The notes: a model not told the origin generated them from the sequence alone. Numbered from the stretch's first letter, positions 17,074-26,191 are shown. The stretch: 64,000 nucleotides of DNA from JBBQXY01 sp038209195 (GCA_038209195.1 JBBQXY010000002.1:27121-91120), one strand, 5' to 3'. A program made the numbers and translations.

Positions 17074-20007
17074 ATGAGAAATATCTCCTGGACGCAGGCC
17101 AGGGTTGGACGCTTCTTAATAATCCTCGTGGCTCTGGTATTCTATACATTCTTATTATATTTTGATGCCTCACGATATTTCCCTCGCGCTTTTCCAGGAA
17201 GTTCTTCTTTTTCCTGGCTCAACTGGTTAAGCTTTGATTTTTCCGCTTTAGTGGCATTATTTTTTTGGGCAGTGGGAGCATTAGTTTGGCTTTTCGCTCG
17301 TCACCGCCAGGTTGCTCTATTACTTTTCAGCTTCTGTTTAGCCATGATGGCCACTTTTGCGGTAGAAAATGCTGCGGCATCAAATGATTCTGCCTCATCA
17401 TTAATTGGAGCAGGAGCTAGTGCTATAGCTCTCCTGCTTTTTTCAGCTTTGTTGCTGGTTTTCCCGCGCAACTTTCTCGCATTTCCGCAGCAAGACGAGC
17501 TATCAGGAACATCAGAAACACGTTCAAGAGGTCAACGTCAACATCCGAAGCAATATTATATCGCACTAGGTTTACGAGGGTATCTCATTGCGCTCGTTTT
17601 GTTGTGTGTTAGTAGTCTTATCTTCTCGGCTTTTGGTTCCTTCCTCCCGTTGCCATTAGTAAATGTGCTCAATATTCTTGATTATATTTACAGGTTGATG
17701 ACTATGGTAGGCCTCCTGGTCACTATTCTCATGTCCTATTTCTCATCCTATTCTGTGCGAGAGCGTCAACAACGCCGCCTATTTGTGATTGGGGTTATTC
17801 TGTCTGTTGCCCCTTTTTTATTGCTCTCATTTATACCAGCAGTTTTACAGTTCTCACCCCAATACGTCGCTGACAGTGAGGTAACGACCATTCCTATTGT
17901 GCTGTTTCCGCTTGCCCTGGGTTATACCATTTTGCGCTACCAGATATTAGTCTTTGATATGTACATTCGCCGTGCGGCTGCATGGATGGTTGGCGTAGTG
18001 GGTTTAACGTTTCTGGGCTATCTGGTAGTGACAATTGGCAGCGTTATTTTGTCGAAAACCATCTCATCCTACGTCGTCTTTGTCGTGGTCGCCATGGCCC
18101 TGCTCTCGCCATGTATCTGGTGGTTGGCAAAGCTAGTGACGGAACGCCTCTTCTTCAGCGAAATTTTACACTATCGGACGCTGATTGATGGCCCTGATAT
18201 TATGTCGAGTGAAACATTCGACCTCAATGAAGCGGCGCGTTTACTCACCGTTGCCGCTGTTAATACCTTTGAAACGCAGGAAGTATGCTTATTTGTTTTG
18301 GATGAGGATACTGGCTGTTTCCAAATATATCCTCCGCTCACAGAAAAAGACTCCCATGATGCCGCGCGTCGCGACCTGGCACAACAACTATTGCAGACAG
18401 TGAAAATCCCTTCCCACGAGGGATTTGCTTGGCTGGATGCTAATGAGCCTTTCCTGATAAACCTGGCCGTCGCTCATCGTCCTTTGCTGCTTAGCGAGGC
18501 AATGAAAGCAGACGGTGAGGTATCGCTTGGCCTGGGTCGGTATTTAGCAGGTACCACAGTTCTCAATAGTGCTGAACCCCTCCTTGCAGCCGTACAAGCC
18601 CAGGGGAGGATGATTGGTATACTAGCCTTGGGCAAACGAGGAGATCGTCAACTCTATGCAGGCCCAGACTTTGAGGCCATCTTTCACATGTTGGCACGTT
18701 TCTCTCCTGTCTTGGAGATAGCACGGCTGTATGTGAAGGAGAGTCAGCACGTTGCTATCCTCAATACACTCTATAGTGCTAATACCTTGACCATCAAAGA
18801 TTATGAGACAATCGAAGAGGTTGCGAGTGCCTATACAAAAATTGCCGCGGATGCCACTACGACTGGGGCAAGTCTCTGGTTGTATAACCAGCAAGACAAC
18901 AAGGTACATTTTGTGACGTACGCGGGTTCTGGTCCGCGCTTGATGAGCCAGCAACCAACGATGTCGCTCCATGAGATGGATTGGGCACCGTGGTTTTATC
19001 ATGGGAAGGGCAAGCAGGCATGGAATGGCGATGCGACCAACGTTCCTTCGTGCCTAGAACAGGCTCCGTATTTCCCTGTGGCTTGGATTCCGCTGTACCG
19101 CGGTAAACAACCACTAGGACTGCTCACGTTGACGTATGACCGTCCACATCTTTTTTCGCAAGAAGAGAAGCGGGTGCTGGAGATGTTTGCCAGGCAATGT
19201 GCCGTAGCACTGGAAAATGCTAGTATTACGATAGAGCTGCGTGCCGCTTATGAGCGCCAAAAAGAGTTAGATACCCTGAAGGATCAGTTTATCATTACGG
19301 CATCCCATGAGCTGCGCACGCCACTTACGGCTGTCTTGGGCTATATTGAACTGCTAGCAGCCTATAATTCCAGTCTTTCTTTAGAAACACGGGCTGATTT
19401 TATTGCCAAGGCCCATCATGGCTGTGATGAATTAGCACTGATGGTGAATAACATCATGGACGCCAGCCGCGTGCAACTTGACGCTGAGAACATCAAGTTG
19501 AGTAAGCTATCACTGGGTGAACCCATCACACATGTTCTGGAAATTCTCGAAGCTATGACGAAGCGGGAACAGCGCACTGTACTGGTAAGCATACCCGCTG
19601 AGGTAAGTGTGATGGCGAATGCGATACAATTGCGCCAGGTCTTATTAAATTTAATGAGTAATGCCCTTAAATATTCGCCGCAAAGCAGTACCATTGAGAT
19701 TACCTGCGAGACCGATGATGAGCATGTGTTAATACGGGTACATGACCACGGACTTGGTGTACCAGTAGAAGATCAACTTCACCTGTTTGAACGTTTTGTC
19801 CGCCTTGAACGCGACATGAATAGCCCTGTGCGCGGTGCAGGTTTGGGTTTGTATATTTGTAAACAATTAGTGGTTGCGATGGGAGGAGAAATCTGGGTGG
19901 AAAGCAGTGGTATCCCCGGAGAAGGCAGTAGTTTTGTTTTCAAACTCAAGCGCGGTACCCGTGGCTCAGATACGAATAAGCTTGCATTAGAGCACCAGGA
20001 AGTATAG
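17074..20007 (+). CDS. ten-helix membrane sensor histidine kinase with two GAF-like domains
   Basis: 977 residues. About ten hydrophobic helices fill residues 10-370, as in ComP-type receptors. Two GAF-like regions follow (roughly 370-545 and 560-715), then HisKA with phospho-acceptor His745 in SHELRTPLT and an ATPase domain with the N-box LLNLMSNALKYSP, G1 HDHGLGVP and G2 GAGLGLYICKQL. Unlike Bacillus ComP, the dimerisation domain is classical HisKA, not HisKA_3. ATG 17074 follows GAGAGGAAG by a good distance; a TTG at 17032 opens the frame earlier. It lies 67 bases after the prenyltransferase. No response regulator is adjacent, so its partner is elsewhere. Confidence 0.88.
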   Translation: MRNISWTQARVGRFLIILVALVFYTFLLYFDASRYFPRAFPGSSSFSWLNWLSFDFSALVALFFWAVGALVWLFARHRQVALLLFSFCLAMMATFAVENAAASNDSASSLIGAGASAIALLLFSALLLVFPRNFLAFPQQDELSGTSETRSRGQRQHPKQYYIALGLRGYLIALVLLCVSSLIFSAFGSFLPLPLVNVLNILDYIYRLMTMVGLLVTILMSYFSSYSVRERQQRRLFVIGVILSVAPFLLLSFIPAVLQFSPQYVADSEVTTIPIVLFPLALGYTILRYQILVFDMYIRRAAAWMVGVVGLTFLGYLVVTIGSVILSKTISSYVVFVVVAMALLSPCIWWLAKLVTERLFFSEILHYRTLIDGPDIMSSETFDLNEAARLLTVAAVNTFETQEVCLFVLDEDTGCFQIYPPLTEKDSHDAARRDLAQQLLQTVKIPSHEGFAWLDANEPFLINLAVAHRPLLLSEAMKADGEVSLGLGRYLAGTTVLNSAEPLLAAVQAQGRMIGILALGKRGDRQLYAGPDFEAIFHMLARFSPVLEIARLYVKESQHVAILNTLYSANTLTIKDYETIEEVASAYTKIAADATTTGASLWLYNQQDNKVHFVTYAGSGPRLMSQQPTMSLHEMDWAPWFYHGKGKQAWNGDATNVPSCLEQAPYFPVAWIPLYRGKQPLGLLTLTYDRPHLFSQEEKRVLEMFARQCAVALENASITIELRAAYERQKELDTLKDQFIITASHELRTPLTAVLGYIELLAAYNSSLSLETRADFIAKAHHGCDELALMVNNIMDASRVQLDAENIKLSKLSLGEPITHVLEILEAMTKREQRTVLVSIPAEVSVMANAIQLRQVLLNLMSNALKYSPQSSTIEITCETDDEHVLIRVHDHGLGVPVEDQLHLFERFVRLERDMNSPVRGAGLGLYICKQLVVAMGGEIWVESSGIPGEGSSFVFKLKRGTRGSDTNKLALEHQEV

Positions 20008-20156
20008 TGCTCCTGTAAACATTCCTAGAATTATGGAGTTACTACACGGGACATTACCCATCATTCTCCTGCACAACGTCTTTGAGACGAATACGTGAGT
20101 TGGTCAATCCTTAGAGGATCACCAATAGAACAATTATTTGCAGGAGAATACAACAT

Positions 20157-20423
20157 ATGACAACCATGCGTCGGGAAACCGTTAGTGTCACTCCACGCCA
20201 GCTAGAGATACTTACCCTTCTATCAGGTCGCGATCACTGGCTAGTGGGTGAAATTGCAACAGCACTCAAAGTTAGCTCCGCGGCAGCGACAAAAGCAATT
20301 GCGCGTTTGGAGCGTAAGGGGCTAGTAGTACGAGCAATCGATATGATGGATCGCCGTTGTGTGAACGTGAGCCTTACACGCTCAGGGAGCGAGACTGCCC
20401 GCCGACTCGCCCAGAATGTATAG
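20157..20423 (+). CDS. MarR-type winged-helix regulator, minimal (88 aa)
   Basis: DNA-binding protein with only the wHTH core: TPRQLEILTLLSGRD, then a recognition helix SSAAATKAIARLERKGLVVR and a wing with D-x-x-D-R-R (DMMDRRCVNVSLT). Most MarR proteins have flanking dimerisation helices and about 140 residues; here they are nearly absent, so dimerisation may differ. AGGAG precedes ATG 20157. It follows the kinase on the same strand with a 149-base gap, so it may be co-transcribed or separate. Ligand unknown. Confidence 0.8.
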   Translation: MTTMRRETVSVTPRQLEILTLLSGRDHWLVGEIATALKVSSAAATKAIARLERKGLVVRAIDMMDRRCVNVSLTRSGSETARRLAQNV

Positions 20424-20461
20424 GAATTGCGTATTACACATACTACCGCCCACAAAAGTTT

Positions 20462-20526
20462 TGTTCGCCTATGTAATGTGGGTCTGATAGCCTTCGGCTA
20501 TCAGACCCACATTACATAGGCGAACA
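20462..20526. terminator. 31-bp perfect hairpin between convergent genes
   Basis: Arms 20462-20492 and 20496-20526 pair perfectly around the loop TTC. It sits between the convergent MarR-type and sigma-factor genes and could end transcription from both sides. No U-tract on either strand except a short T-run before it. Confidence 0.7.
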
Positions 20527-20539
20527 GGCTCGATGAAAT

Positions 20540-21178
20540 TCAGGAGGCTTTGACGTAGCCCCTATCTTTGGCATACTGCCAGAGCGAACGTTGCAATTGG
20601 CGACGCGCACGGGATATTCGGCTCATTACTGTGCCTATCGGTATATTTAATGCTTCAGCAATCTCTTTGTATGATAAGCCTTCGATATCGGCGAGGATGA
20701 CTGCTATGCGAAAATTCGGCGGCAGGTCATTGAGCGCGTTATGAACATCTTCATCTAAATAGTGGCTCAGTACTTCTTCCTCCGCCCCCGCACTGAGTTC
20801 CTGCCCGCTTAAATCCTTGATGCGGTTATAAATATAGAAATCTTCTCCCTCGGGTAGCGATGCTGTTGAAGGATGAGTAGCCTGTTTGCGATAGCGATTA
20901 ATCGCGGATGTATTTAAGATGCGGAAAAGCCAGGCACGTAAATTGGTGCCAGGTTGATAGGTATGGGCAAAACGAAATGCTTTGAGCATCGTCTCTTGTA
21001 CCAGGTCTTCGGCTTCTTGCTGACTGCTCATCATGCGCCGCGCAGTACGGTATAGACTATCGAGTTGAGCCAGGACTCCTGCCTCAAAATCTTCAGTTTG
21101 TTTCTGTTCAGTATCTGTCAACTGCTCTTTTGGTTCCGGTATGGTCTCTTCCGGTTCCACGATTGGCTGTTCCGACAT
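20540..21178 (-). CDS. ECF RNA polymerase sigma factor, SigR/RpoE-like
   Basis: 212 residues. Region 2 contains ARRMMSSQQEAEDLVQETML and the -10-reading LRAWLFRILNTSAINRYRK. Region 4 has LPPNFRIAVILADIEGLSYK and the helix-turn-helix NIPIGTVMSRISRARRQL. The N-terminus carries an acidic Glu/Pro-rich extension of about 25 residues. Divergent from a zinc-binding anti-sigma gene whose promoter matches the GGAAT-N18-GTT used by SigR, so a redox/thiol-stress role is inferred. AGGAG lies 6 bases before ATG 21178. Confidence 0.92.
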   Translation of the reverse strand: MSEQPIVEPEETIPEPKEQLTDTEQKQTEDFEAGVLAQLDSLYRTARRMMSSQQEAEDLVQETMLKAFRFAHTYQPGTNLRAWLFRILNTSAINRYRKQATHPSTASLPEGEDFYIYNRIKDLSGQELSAGAEEEVLSHYLDEDVHNALNDLPPNFRIAVILADIEGLSYKEIAEALNIPIGTVMSRISRARRQLQRSLWQYAKDRGYVKAS

Positions 21179-21235
21179 GCAAAACTCCTCGCTTGTGGTC
21201 GTCCAGTACCTTTGCAGTATATCGCACTCTGAATG

Positions 21236-21261
21236 GGAATGAAACCCCCCCTCAGTATGTT
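21236..21261 (+). promoter_or_regulatory. SigR-type ECF promoter of the anti-sigma gene
   Basis: GGAAT at 21236-21240, exactly 18 bases, then GTT at 21259-21261, the published form of Streptomyces SigR promoters. It faces the zinc anti-sigma gene, whose start is about 45 bases beyond the expected transcript start. It implies that the neighbouring sigma factor controls its own inhibitor. Confidence 0.7.
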
Positions 21262-21312
21262 AGAATGTACAGAATATATGACGGACGAGCCAGTGCAGGA
21301 GGATAAAGAATC

Positions 21313-21615
21313 ATGAACTGTTATGAAAGTATCGCTCGTCTTCATCTCTATATTGGTCGGGAACTCAACACGGAAGAGGTCGCTGTTGTCCAGCAACATC
21401 TTACAAATTGTCCATTATGTGAATGTCGCTTTCAATTTGATATGAAAGTGCAACGACTTATCCACGAGCGGTGTACTATCGAACAGGCACCCGCGCACCT
21501 GCGCGAGGCTGTATTACGAGTAGCACGTTCGCCCATTGGTGAGTCAGTCGAACTTGATCCCGCAGTAGCGATGGAGATTCGAGCCGATTTGGCAGAGCTG
21601 GAGGACTGTGAGTAG
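21313..21615 (+). CDS. zinc-binding anti-sigma factor, RsrA-like
   Basis: 100-residue soluble protein with the ZAS signature: Cys3, then H-L-T-N-C-P-L-C (HxxxCxxC) at about residues 29-36. A helical C-terminus is presumed to wrap the sigma factor. RsrA-type proteins release zinc and form a disulfide on oxidation, freeing the sigma factor. An extra Cys follows at HERC. AGGAGG lies just before ATG 21313. Its placement divergent from the ECF gene, not behind it in one operon, is unusual. Pairing with that sigma factor is inferred from position and promoter. Confidence 0.8.
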   Translation: MNCYESIARLHLYIGRELNTEEVAVVQQHLTNCPLCECRFQFDMKVQRLIHERCTIEQAPAHLREAVLRVARSPIGESVELDPAVAMEIRADLAELEDCE

Positions 21616-21749
21616 TTTTGTGCAGACACGCTCACAGTCCAAGCCCAATGACAACAAAATTGCACCACTGCTAGTATTAGCAGTACCTCACTTTTGGTCA
21701 GCAGAAGCGCAAGGCCGGAAAGCGACAGTAGACTATTGTCAGGTCGTGT

Positions 21750-22469
21750 TTACACGCTGATCCCTAGGGTAAAAAAGTGATTCAGGGAAGGTAGGAGGTT
21801 GAAGAAAATACATACGCCGGCAAAGATCATTACGATACCTGTGCCAATTTCGATTTTCCCTAGATGTGGCTTGAGCCATTTTAACCCTCTACTGAGTTGA
21901 TCTACGCCCAGTCCTAAGAGCAAAAACGGTAAGCCGAGACCAAGCGAATAGACCAGTAAGAGGGTGACACCTTGGCGCAGCGTTGCCGCGCTGGCTGCTA
22001 GGCTCAGAATCGGGCCGAGGATAAGGCCGACGCAAGGCGTCCAGCCGATGGCGAAGATGATGCCGAAGAGCAGAGAGGCATAGTAACTGGGACGGCTGGG
22101 ATGAAATTCAAAGCGTTTTTGCAAGTAAAGCCAGGGTATTTTCAGAATGCCGATCATTTGCAGTCCAAAAAGGATCAGGACGATGCCGCCAATTTGGCGA
22201 AGCAGAAATTGGTAGCTGCGTAAAAAACTGCCCACCGTGCTGGCAGTTGCTCCCAGAGATACAAAAGCCAGAGTGAACCCAACGACGAACGTCAATGCAT
22301 GCAAAAAAGTGTTCAGACGGCTGCCTAAAGTATGCTGATCGGCTTGATAGACGCTATGCCCCACTAATTGAGCTAAGTATATTGGAACCAGTGGCAAAAC
22401 GCATGGTGAGAGGAATGAGGCCAATCCAGCGAGAAACGCGAACCCCAGACTGATCTGCGATAAATTCAT
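21750..22469 (-). CDS. ccdA: CcdA/DsbD-type transmembrane thiol transporter
   Basis: Six-helix membrane protein (239 residues) that passes electrons from cytoplasmic thioredoxin to extracytoplasmic thiol proteins, for example in cytochrome c maturation. The two redox Cys lie in SFLSPCVLPLVP (helix 1) and IGWTPCVGLILGP (helix 4). The helical spacing is typical and there are no extra domains. Convergent with the anti-sigma gene. The minus-strand genes upstream (HEAT protein, kinase) may share the transcript, with a 73-base gap. Confidence 0.92.
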   Translation of the reverse strand: MNLSQISLGFAFLAGLASFLSPCVLPLVPIYLAQLVGHSVYQADQHTLGSRLNTFLHALTFVVGFTLAFVSLGATASTVGSFLRSYQFLLRQIGGIVLILFGLQMIGILKIPWLYLQKRFEFHPSRPSYYASLLFGIIFAIGWTPCVGLILGPILSLAASAATLRQGVTLLLVYSLGLGLPFLLLGLGVDQLSRGLKWLKPHLGKIEIGTGIVMIFAGVCIFFNLLPSLNHFFTLGISV

Positions 22470-22542
22470 ACCCTGCTGTCACTCCTGCTAACTCACAATC
22501 TCTTCCTGAAATAGTATAGCGCGAAAGTGCAGTCTGCACAAG

Positions 22543-24297
22543 CTACAATTCGTACAGGAGAGGATATTTGGCAAGCCATTTCTTCAGCAACAGCCGCGCG
22601 GATGTGCATAGTTCGTCTTCATTATGTTTTACTGGGCTGCTAAAGGCAGCGAGTTCTTGGATACAATAGAGAACGATAGCATCAGCAGTGGTGGACAGTG
22701 GGTCTAGGGCATCGAGAGCGTTAAGCGCGGTAATAGCTACCAGTTCGTCGGAGTCCAATAACGCCTCGAGCAGAGCGGGAATAGCCCAATGAGCAGCAAC
22801 TTGTCCCAGGATAAAAGCGATACATGCCCGTACACCGCTATCAGTGTCATGATGCAAGAGGTACAGCAGTTGCGCATGAAGTGTTGGTGGTTGATTGTCC
22901 AACATGCAGAGTAGTTCTATAGCGCGTTGGCGCACCCAAGCATGAGGACTTGCCAGCAACCGCAAAGGCGTTCCATCCTGGTTGATCGCGGCGCAAATAG
23001 CCGTGTTTGCGGGCAATTTCCTCCGCGTGCGTGTCTGCCAAACGAGGTAAGCCAGTGAATCAAGTGCTGTAACCTGTACCTCTTCATTGGGTTGTGCTAG
23101 TACATAGAGCAGCCATTGCACCACTTTTTCGCGTATAGGAAGACGCAAAACACCATGCAGTAAGCGCAATGCCTCGATAGCTTCAATCTGGCCTAGGTGC
23201 TCACAATTCTGTAGTGCTATACCCAGCACTGCCGTCACATATTCTCCCCCTATAGCTGCCAAAGTATAACCAGCTTGCCGCCGTACAGTCGAACGTGTTG
23301 CTTGTAAAAGCGGTAGGATGTTAGCTGAAAACATATGTTGCCGCAGGATTAGACGTATAGCTTTGTGCTGTGCCATCTCTTCCAAGGCCAGAAGGGCAGC
23401 GATTTGCACAGACGGTATACAAGAAGCAAGCAAGGGGAGTAGCAAGAGCAGCGTGGATGGCTGGACAATAGCGCCTAGTGTGCGCGCCGCAAGTTGGCTG
23501 ATCTCTGTATTTTCGTCGGTGAGTGCGGCGAGCAGTAGACGAGTTAATTGTTCGTGTTGTTGGGGGTTAAGGTGTGTTGGCGGCTCCGTTGCCAGAATAA
23601 AGATTGTTGCCTTACAAACTTCGCCTGTTGTGTTTTCGGCCAATAGCTTCATGAGCACTTCAATGCCGCTACTATCCCCGCTACGTAATAACGTGTAGGA
23701 AGCTGCGAGCCGAACAGATATCGGTTCCTGTGTGCTTTGGCAGATACGCAGTGCTGCTCGGGTTGACTCTTGCAATGGTTCGTTACTTGTCAGATTGGCT
23801 AAGGCCATTGCCGCGGCGTAGCGCGTTGTCTCCCACGGTGCCGCCAGCCCATCACATAACAGCGCTTCGTAGCAGGAATCCGATTGCGCATCAACCGCTT
23901 CTATGACACTGGTCCAGAGTACGGGGCCAGCGGGTTGAGAAATGGCAGGGTGTTGTAGCAGTGCATCGAGCGAAAGGTTTGCGTCCTGGCAGAGGTGAAT
24001 GAGCAAACGGCTGCACTGTTCGTATTGCAGGGGCCATCCGGGCCAGGGTGGCGAAATAAGTTCAGGGTAGTGATGCAGTGTGCTTAACAACAATGGCAGC
24101 ACAGCGGAACCCTGGCGAGCCAAATAGCGTGTAGCACGCAAGCGCGTATCAAAAGCAGTTTCGGGGCCAAGCAAAAGGGTCAAGGCCTTGAGGGTACGTT
24201 CTTGCCTGGCTGTGTTATATGGAAAATGCCGCCCCTTGGGCTGCTCTGAGGGTAAGCGATTCGAAAGTTGTCGTCTGTTGCTATATTCACTAATCAT
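22543..24297 (-). CDS. HEAT-repeat protein
   Basis: 584-residue soluble alpha-solenoid. From about residue 50 to the end it is built of 30-40-residue helical pairs, for example TTRYAAAMALANLTSNEP, EISQLAARTLGAIVQP and ACIAFILGQVAAHWAIPALLEAL. No catalytic motif is visible. Such proteins scaffold other proteins. It is encoded 113 bases downstream of a Ser/Thr protein kinase on the same strand and could be its target or scaffold; this is inference from position. The start at 24297 has a weak ribosome site. Confidence 0.82.
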   Translation of the reverse strand: MISEYSNRRQLSNRLPSEQPKGRHFPYNTARQERTLKALTLLLGPETAFDTRLRATRYLARQGSAVLPLLLSTLHHYPELISPPWPGWPLQYEQCSRLLIHLCQDANLSLDALLQHPAISQPAGPVLWTSVIEAVDAQSDSCYEALLCDGLAAPWETTRYAAAMALANLTSNEPLQESTRAALRICQSTQEPISVRLAASYTLLRSGDSSGIEVLMKLLAENTTGEVCKATIFILATEPPTHLNPQQHEQLTRLLLAALTDENTEISQLAARTLGAIVQPSTLLLLLPLLASCIPSVQIAALLALEEMAQHKAIRLILRQHMFSANILPLLQATRSTVRRQAGYTLAAIGGEYVTAVLGIALQNCEHLGQIEAIEALRLLHGVLRLPIREKVVQWLLYVLAQPNEEVQVTALDSLAYLVWQTRTRRKLPANTAICAAINQDGTPLRLLASPHAWVRQRAIELLCMLDNQPPTLHAQLLYLLHHDTDSGVRACIAFILGQVAAHWAIPALLEALLDSDELVAITALNALDALDPLSTTADAIVLYCIQELAAFSSPVKHNEDELCTSARLLLKKWLAKYPLLYEL

Positions 24298-24410
24298 TTA
24301 CTTACACGCTGCTTTCCAGGTTAGTAGATAGTACTCTCTTTTATTTATACCAATCCCTACCAAATGTGGAAGGTGGAGGAGGCAGGAAGTGAGGCTGGAG
24401 TAAGATCGTG

Positions 24411-25577
24411 TTATTTCGCTGAAGTTCTAAAGATTTTGCGCCAAAAGGAACGCTGCGCCTTGTTTTTGCGTGCTTTTTGGGCCCGTTGCTCGCGTCTGGC
24501 AACAGGCGAGGGTGGGCCAAGCGGTCCCGTTGGAGCCTCTGTATCGATCCCAGGGACAGTAGTGGGACGTGTGGGCGATTCGCTGAAATTCGGCTGTTGC
24601 GTTGTGGGGGAGAGAGCCTCAACTCGCACACCAGAAGGCGGTTGGGGCAGTTCCAGGTCCATATAGCGTGGTACTTGCATTTGCGGGCGTTTCGGTGGGT
24701 GAAGCACCACCTTTGGGCGTGGTGGTGGCTCAGGAGTCTCCTGTGCCACTGGCCTCAAGTTGAGTGAGCGCAGGTCTCGTGCGATGAGCATAGCCTGCTC
24801 ATAGCGTTGATTGCGATCGCGTGACATGGCGATGAGAATGATTTGCTCTAGCTCTTGTGAAATATCTGGCACAAGTGCAGCAGGAGGGCGTAACGGGCCG
24901 CTAATAATCGCTTGTGTGAGCTCTGGCAATGACCGTCCGATAAAGGGACGCTGTCCCGTCACCATCTCATAGAGCACCACGCCAAGCGCGTAGATGTCGC
25001 TGCGATTATCTAATGTCTGTCCCCATACTTGTTCAGGCGAGGCATAATAAATGCTCCCGACCAGCGTTTTCGCGACCGTGATTTTCTGATGGCCGGTGGC
25101 GCGCGCCAAGCCAAAATCCATCACTTTGACCTTGCCCCAGCGATCCAACATTAAATTCTCAGGCTTGATGTCACGATGGATCACATTGCGCTCACGATAG
25201 GCTGAATCGAGGGCATCGGCAATTTGTGCCGCGTACTCAGCCGCCAGATAGTGCGGAATGGTGCCATCTAAATGCAAAAGACTGGCGAGCGTTGGCCCTT
25301 GGACAAATTCCATCACGAAGTAGAGGAGGCCATTTTGCTGGCCCGCGTCAAAGATTTGTACGATATTCGGGTGGTTGAGGCCAGCGATGATTTGGGCTTC
25401 GCGAATAAAACGAGCTACATAGGAAGTATCTTTCGCAAGCGCTTGTGACAATACTTTGACGGCAACTTCGCGGCCCAGGGCGATCTGGCGACCACGATAC
25501 ACCATCCCCATGGAGCCGCGTCCTATTTCTTCTTCCAACTGATAGCCACCCAGGCACTGGCCTGCCAGTTCATTCAT
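24411..25577 (-). CDS. Ser/Thr protein kinase (PknB-type, cytoplasmic)
   Basis: 388 residues. Kinase domain 10-270: glycine loop GRGSMGMVY, AVKVL lysine, HRDIKPENLM catalytic loop, DFGLA, an activation segment ending YYASPEQ and DIYALGVVLYEMVTG. The C-terminal 110 residues are proline-rich with basic patches and have no transmembrane helix or PASTA repeats, so it is not a surface-sensing PknB. Followed by the HEAT-repeat gene. FHA-domain proteins, typical readers of its phosphothreonines, occur elsewhere in the window (ABC-FHA fusion at 49924). Confidence 0.93.
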   Translation of the reverse strand: MNELAGQCLGGYQLEEEIGRGSMGMVYRGRQIALGREVAVKVLSQALAKDTSYVARFIREAQIIAGLNHPNIVQIFDAGQQNGLLYFVMEFVQGPTLASLLHLDGTIPHYLAAEYAAQIADALDSAYRERNVIHRDIKPENLMLDRWGKVKVMDFGLARATGHQKITVAKTLVGSIYYASPEQVWGQTLDNRSDIYALGVVLYEMVTGQRPFIGRSLPELTQAIISGPLRPPAALVPDISQELEQIILIAMSRDRNQRYEQAMLIARDLRSLNLRPVAQETPEPPPRPKVVLHPPKRPQMQVPRYMDLELPQPPSGVRVEALSPTTQQPNFSESPTRPTTVPGIDTEAPTGPLGPPSPVARREQRAQKARKNKAQRSFWRKIFRTSAK

Positions 25578-25737
25578 ACTAGTGTCTGACCTCGAGACCT
25601 AATTATCATCAGGTCATGCAAATTCAGTGAAGAACACGTTTTACAAATACTATCCAAAATGATTAAACGTACCAGGAGTGCGTATATAGTGTACGTTAGC
25701 TAAAAGTACTTTTCTTACATGCGTCGCGGCAAGAAAG

Positions 25738-26133
25738 CCCCTGTCTTTCAAGCAGGGGATGAATTGCCGCTTCTGATTGGGGCGTGGTGGGTGCGGTACA
25801 TCCGCTTCCCACGCCCGTTGGCACTTGACTTTGAGGTGTCACTATGGTAAACTTCTTGTGTGCTAAGGCACTTCGGCTGACCGGGCCGAAGAGAGACAGT
25901 TCGCACACACCCGCCTCAGCTTCATGAGGTTCTTGCACCGCCACGCAAGATAAAACAGTGCATCTGAAAACGCTGCTTATCCGGCAAGACTGGATGAGTA
26001 CGGGTTGCTTGTCAGACCGCCCAGAGCCAGCGATGGTTCGGATGTGTCGTTCGGTGAAGCCAAAGCACCATCTGGTAACAGATAGTGAGTTGCGGTGGAG
26101 GGCAGACACAAGCCCCTCGGCTTTAGACAGGGG
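25738..26133 (-). mobile_element. non-autonomous IS200/IS605-family remnant
   Basis: Two hairpins of the IS608 terminal type bound the region: CCCCTGTCTTTCAAGCAGGGG (21 bases, 25738-25758) and the related one at 26113-26133 with CTTTAG in its tip. They match the CCCCTAGCTTTAGC-type imperfect palindromes recognised by Y1 transposases. The 350 bases between have no intact tnpA or tnpB; the reverse strand there contains a broken frame resembling the low-complexity end of tnpB genes. The region from which omegaRNA is drawn in complete elements (tnpB 3' end plus right end) may persist. Family assignment rests on the hairpins only. Confidence 0.5.
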
Positions 26134-26191
26134 TATCTGACCCGTGGAGTGAGATGAATACACTTGCAAGTAAGGGTACATAGGTAGTGTG

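Noticed and set aside
20008..20423. The MarR-type gene as the missing ComA-like partner of the kinase
   Set aside because: It has no receiver domain or phospho-acceptor Asp; at most an accessory regulator.
25696..26181. 161-codon minus-strand frame across the IS605-type remnant
   Set aside because: Low-complexity translation typical of element ends; both terminal hairpins lie inside it, so not a gene.
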